A DNA stretch of 24,295 nucleotides, from positions 1-24,295 of the forward strand of contig CAAGAC010000123.1 in NCBI GenBank assembly GCA_900767695.1, in the 5' to 3' direction. This DNA is from an uncultured Succinivibrio sp. (lineage in GTDB: Bacteria; Pseudomonadota; Gammaproteobacteria; Enterobacterales; Succinivibrionaceae). Made by a program: the position numbers and the translations under genes. Below are positions 21,689-24,295 of the stretch, piece after piece (position 1 is the first letter of the stretch; each line of letters opens with the position of its first letter). A model generated the notes under the pieces. That model was not told the DNA's origin. It saw nothing but the letters and a program-made list of their open reading frames with translations, and searched no databases.

Positions 21689-22804
21689 TTACAGCAGGCT
21701 CGAGTAGATGCTGCGCACCTCGCCTGCGGTGAGCGGGCTGTAGGAGTTCGAGAGCGGCAGCGCCCCGCGGGTCACCGCGATGTCGGTGAACTCGGGGATC
21801 TGCTCCTCCCTCATGCCGCACGCCCCAAGAGGCGAGCGCGGCATGACCTCCTCGCAAAGGCGCGAGGCGCCGCCCAAGGCCTCGGGCGCCGGGCACTTTA
21901 AGAGCTCGCCTAAAAGCGCCTTGAGATCCTCGAGGGCGTGGGAGTGGCTCTTCTGATCGTACTTTTCAAGCACGCCTGCGAGCAGGGCGTAGTAGGAGGC
22001 TCCCCTCTTCATGCCGAGCCTTAGCATCAGCGGGGCGGCAAGCGCCTGCACCGCCGCAGGGCCGGTGCAGCCGTAGGCCGCGCCTGCGAGGCATCCTGCC
22101 TCCTGGAGCTCGCCCAGGTAGGAGGCGAGCGCGCCCGCGCCGCTGCGCGAGACCTTCTTCCAGACCGAGACCATGGTGCGCAGCGACTTCTCGCAGAGCG
22201 CGCGGCTCATGAATGTCGAGCTTGGCGAGATGTAGGACTCGCAGGCGTGGGTGAAGGCCTCGAACGAGGAGGCGGCAAGCCGCTCGAATGGCAGCGTTGA
22301 GAGCGCCTCCGGGCACAGGCAGACGAGATCAGCCGCGAGATCGGGCGACTCGATGGTGCGCGCGGCGCCCTCGTCGGGGAAGAACACCGAGGCAAAGGGA
22401 GTCGCCTCGGTCCCGGAGCCCGGGGTGGTCGGCACGAGCACCAGCTGGCGGTCGCGCCTGATGGAGGACGGATCCTCCCACAACGCGCGGCAGGGCGCCG
22501 GGCGCTCGGTGGCGAGGATCTTGGCAAGCTGCATCAGGAGCCCGCCGCCGATGCCGATGACGCGCGTGTAGGCCGCCCCCGCCAGGGCCGCTGCCGAGTC
22601 GGCGGTGCGGGCGGTGAGCGGCCCCTTGGGCAGATCCTCGCGCAGCAGGATCTTGCACCCGTCAAAGGCGCCCTCGGGGAAGAGCCTGAGCCCCCTTGAG
22701 TCTGTGACAACCAGATCGCCCTCCTGCGGGGCGATCTCCTCGGCTACCCTGACGCTGCTGATGCAGGGCACGATCTTCGCGCGAAGCGCAAAACTCTTTT
22801 CCAT
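21689..22804 (-). CDS. Iron-containing alcohol dehydrogenase family protein with degenerate metal and NAD sites
   Basis: The 371-residue protein has the Fe-ADH fold: an N-terminal nucleotide domain with GIGGG (84-88), VPTTPGSGTEATPFASV, and an all-helical C-terminal domain with the FEAFTHACESYIS helix. The four metal ligands (D196, H200, H263, H277 in FucO) fall at E182, H186, Q253 and R267; the last pair keeps the 14-residue spacing, so the match is reliable. The GGGSxxD motif reads GGG-L-L-M-Q (88-92). Three of the four metal ligands and this NAD motif are thus changed, and ordinary dehydrogenase chemistry is unlikely. The ATG at 22804 has GGAGG just upstream. It sits before the activase on the same strand but ends in a strong terminator. 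Substrate unknown. Confidence 0.82.
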   Translation of the reverse strand: MEKSFALRAKIVPCISSVRVAEEIAPQEGDLVVTDSRGLRLFPEGAFDGCKILLREDLPKGPLTARTADSAAALAGAAYTRVIGIGGGLLMQLAKILATERPAPCRALWEDPSSIRRDRQLVLVPTTPGSGTEATPFASVFFPDEGAARTIESPDLAADLVCLCPEALSTLPFERLAASSFEAFTHACESYISPSSTFMSRALCEKSLRTMVSVWKKVSRSGAGALASYLGELQEAGCLAGAAYGCTGPAAVQALAAPLMLRLGMKRGASYYALLAGVLEKYDQKSHSHALEDLKALLGELLKCPAPEALGGASRLCEEVMPRSPLGACGMREEQIPEFTDIAVTRGALPLSNSYSPLTAGEVRSIYSSLL

Positions 22805-22827
22805 AAAACCTCCAGGACTTCCCCAAC

Positions 22828-22856
22828 TTTAAAGGACGGCTTCCAGTTGCGTGGAA
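22828..22856 (-). promoter_or_regulatory. Possible promoter for the ADH-like gene
   Basis: On the minus strand TTCCAC (22856-22851) and TTTAAA (22833-22828) are 17 bases apart, which would give a leader of about 20 nt. A CTTCCA/TGGAAG inverted repeat (22840-22857) overlaps the -35 box and may be an operator. Both elements match the consensus only partly. Confidence 0.3.
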
Positions 22857-22963
22857 GAATTTGCCCGATCTGCGTATCAGGGCACACAAACGCCCGCGAA
22901 ACCTTGATCGGCGCACGCCCGCGTGCCGGGCAGGCCCGCATGGCAGATGGGCTCTGGCGCGCA

Positions 22964-22992
22964 TTAATGAAATGCCCGAGGAATGGTAAGAT
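22964..22992 (+). promoter_or_regulatory. Probable extended -10 promoter for the methyltransferase gene
   Basis: TTAATG (22964-22969) and TAAGAT (22987-22992) are 17 bases apart, and TGG directly precedes the -10 as in extended -10 promoters. The predicted start near 22999 puts the hairpin at 23000-23022 at the very 5' end of the RNA. Confidence 0.5.
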
Positions 22993-22999
22993 GTGCACC

Positions 23000-23022
23000 C
23001 GGGGCGGCCTGGGGCCGCCCCG
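23000..23022 (+). promoter_or_regulatory. 5'-terminal leader hairpin
   Basis: CGGGGCGGCC (23000-23009), loop TGG and GGCCGCCCCG (23013-23022) form a perfect 10-bp GC-rich stem 46 bases before the methyltransferase ATG. No T-run follows, so it is not a typical terminator. A role in mRNA stability or in limiting expression is inferred from its position. Confidence 0.5.
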
Positions 23023-23068
23023 TGCGTGAAGCGGACGGATTTTTCCAGGGATTCAGGGAGGCTTAGAA

Positions 23069-24295
23069 ATGGCCAGCGCGCTTGTTGCCGACACACTGGT
23101 TGGCGTCGCCGAGGCGGCGGGGATGCTGCGCGTCTCCGCCGCCACGGTGCGCAACTGGCTCAAGTCAGGCAGGCTCGCCCCCTCCTCAAGCGACTCCGCC
23201 GGCCGCCCGCAGTTCTCGGTCAAGTACCTCGATGGAGTGCGCGCCGCGTGCTCGCGCGTCCAGAGGTGCCAGGGCCGCAGGAGGCGCCAGGGCGCCGCAG
23301 CGGGGCAGGGGCAGAACGCCCAGGCCGTGGAGGCCATCTGCGCGCAGGGCCGCGGCAGGGGCGCGCTCTACCTGCGCGCGGCGCTTTGCGAGGCGGCGCT
23401 GAGGCTCATGTGCCGCGCCGGCGTGGTGCTCAACACCTCGCCCCGTCCGGAGGAGACCTGCCTCAGCGCCTGGGCTCGCGGCGGCATCGAGCGCTCCGAG
23501 GCCTTCGACGAGGTCATATCCGGGCTGCTCTCGGACTACCGCGCCGACCGCCTGCGCGCGGCCGCCGAGTCGCTGCCCGAGTTCAGGCTCGATCCAAGGG
23601 GCGACGTGCTCGGGATGCTCTACTCGTCCTTCCTCGGCATGGAGCGCAAGGGCCTGGGAAGGCAGACGTTCTCCCCGGAGGCCCTTTGCGACGTGGTCGC
23701 CGAGGGGCTTGGGGACAGCCGCGACACCTACTTCGATCCCTGCTGCGGCAGCGGAGGCTTCATCCTCGCCCTGCTGCGCCGCAATGTCTCGCCCGAGCGC
23801 GTCTACGGCTTCGACTCGAACCCCATGTGCGTCAAGATAGCAAGGGTCAACGCGGCCATCGCCACCGGGATCCAGGACAAGGCCTACTACAGGCGCCACT
23901 TCCGCCTGGCCGACGCGCTTGGCGCAAAGCGCCTGCCCCAGTTCACCGTGGCGCTTGGCTGCCCGCCCTGGGAAGGCGAGGGCGGCGGCAGGGGCATGGC
24001 GCTTTGCGACCAGTACGTCTCGCGCACTCTAGACGCCCTGCCCGGGCACGGGATCATGCGCTACGTGCTCCCGCAGTCCCTGCTTGATCTCAAGTCCCAC
24101 GAGGAGACCAGGCGCGAGATGGCATCCTGCGCCAGGATAAGGCAGGTGCGCTACCTGGGCGCCCTGCCGCAGCGCCCGGGATCGCAGGCGGTGTGCCTGA
24201 CTGCCGAGAAGGACGCCCCGGGCGCGGGCGGCGGCGGCAAGGTAGAGGTGATGACCCCAACGCGCAGCTTCACCATCGCCCGCAAGATGGCCCCC
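23069..24295 (+). CDS. N6-adenine DNA methyltransferase-like protein with N-terminal helix-turn-helix (partial, cut at window end)
   Basis: The frame stays open for 409 codons to the window end. GGGAGG (23056-23061), seven bases before ATG 23069, fixes the start. Residues 10-56 look like a MerR-like helix-turn-helix (VGVAEAAGMLRVSAATVRNWLK). Next comes a helical region, then a type I HsdM-like methyltransferase core: LGRQTFSPEALCDVVAEGL, the SAM-binding motif I D223-PCCGSGGF-231, and GFDSNPMCVKIARVNAAIA. The catalytic motif IV, normally (N/D/S)PP(Y/F/W), reads C298-P-P-W301 within VALGCPPWEG. The family usually methylates adenine N6 in restriction-modification or epigenetic control. No restriction subunit is visible, but the downstream region is missing. 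The atypical motif IV makes methylation activity uncertain. A DNA-binding regulator that uses a methyltransferase scaffold is an alternative. Confidence 0.75.
   Translation, partial: MASALVADTLVGVAEAAGMLRVSAATVRNWLKSGRLAPSSSDSAGRPQFSVKYLDGVRAACSRVQRCQGRRRRQGAAAGQGQNAQAVEAICAQGRGRGALYLRAALCEAALRLMCRAGVVLNTSPRPEETCLSAWARGGIERSEAFDEVISGLLSDYRADRLRAAAESLPEFRLDPRGDVLGMLYSSFLGMERKGLGRQTFSPEALCDVVAEGLGDSRDTYFDPCCGSGGFILALLRRNVSPERVYGFDSNPMCVKIARVNAAIATGIQDKAYYRRHFRLADALGAKRLPQFTVALGCPPWEGEGGGRGMALCDQYVSRTLDALPGHGIMRYVLPQSLLDLKSHEETRREMASCARIRQVRYLGALPQRPGSQAVCLTAEKDAPGAGGGGKVEVMTPTRSFTIARKMAP

Noticed and set aside
21418..21732. Plus ORF of 104 codons between activase and ADH-like gene
   Set aside because: It crosses the strong minus-strand terminator and the end of the ADH-like gene and has no recognisable feature.
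22993..24087. Plus-strand ORF of 364 codons overlapping the methyltransferase
   Set aside because: The frame starting at ATG 23069 encodes recognisable methyltransferase motifs and has a good ribosome site; this frame is Arg-rich with no motifs.

Overview
This window is GC-rich DNA with dense, mostly intact genes. It looks like a chromosomal stretch of an anaerobic gammaproteobacterium, possibly close to Aeromonadales/Succinivibrionaceae; that placement is an inference from gene content. The gammaproteobacterial signals are a clear IHF alpha subunit, a Usg-fimV gene pair (a known neighbourhood in Pseudomonas and relatives), TadA and DgkA. The anaerobe signal is a very large 2-hydroxyacyl-CoA dehydratase-type activase.

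Layout. 1-181: the 3' end of a group II intron (end of its reverse transcriptase plus domains V/VI). 217-3138 (+): a promoter, a membrane-anchored protein with six tandem CxxCxGxG zinc-finger repeats, and a glycerate kinase, closely linked. 3157-5116 (-): a xylose-isomerase-like TIM-barrel protein, an HPr phosphocarrier and ihfA, each apparently with its own promoter or terminator. 5302-14017 (+): an Asd-like Usg protein, an enlarged FimV (1624 aa with acidic repeats), an M15B peptidase whose TTG start lies inside fimV, trxB, and dgkA-tadA sharing one base. 14067-15561 (+): a leader with several hairpins, then a stand-alone JetD-like (DUF3322/DUF2220) gene with a strong terminator. 15643-16413 (-): an unrecognised cysteine-rich protein. 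16414-16994: a gene-poor stretch with a perfect plus-strand terminator that has no assigned gene. 16995-22804 (-): the activase, preceded by a degenerate iron-alcohol-dehydrogenase-like gene. 23069-end (+): an N6-adenine-methyltransferase-like protein with an N-terminal helix-turn-helix, cut by the window edge.

How the genes fit together. The core genes cover polarity and type IV pilus assembly (FimV), redox (TrxB), tRNA wobble editing (TadA), lipid recycling (DgkA), nucleoid structure (IHF) and sugar signalling (HPr). The points most worth a second look are proteins that keep a family fold but have lost key residues: the JetD-like protein (Toprim DxD reads SxD, no jetABC beside it), the Fe-ADH-like protein (three of four metal ligands and the GGGSxxD motif changed), the methyltransferase (NPPW reads CPPW) and Usg (no catalytic Cys). 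Next to these stand the FimV repeats, which resemble the FliN N-terminal motif, and the orphan terminator at 16695-16728. No CRISPR array, rRNA or tRNA gene was recognised.
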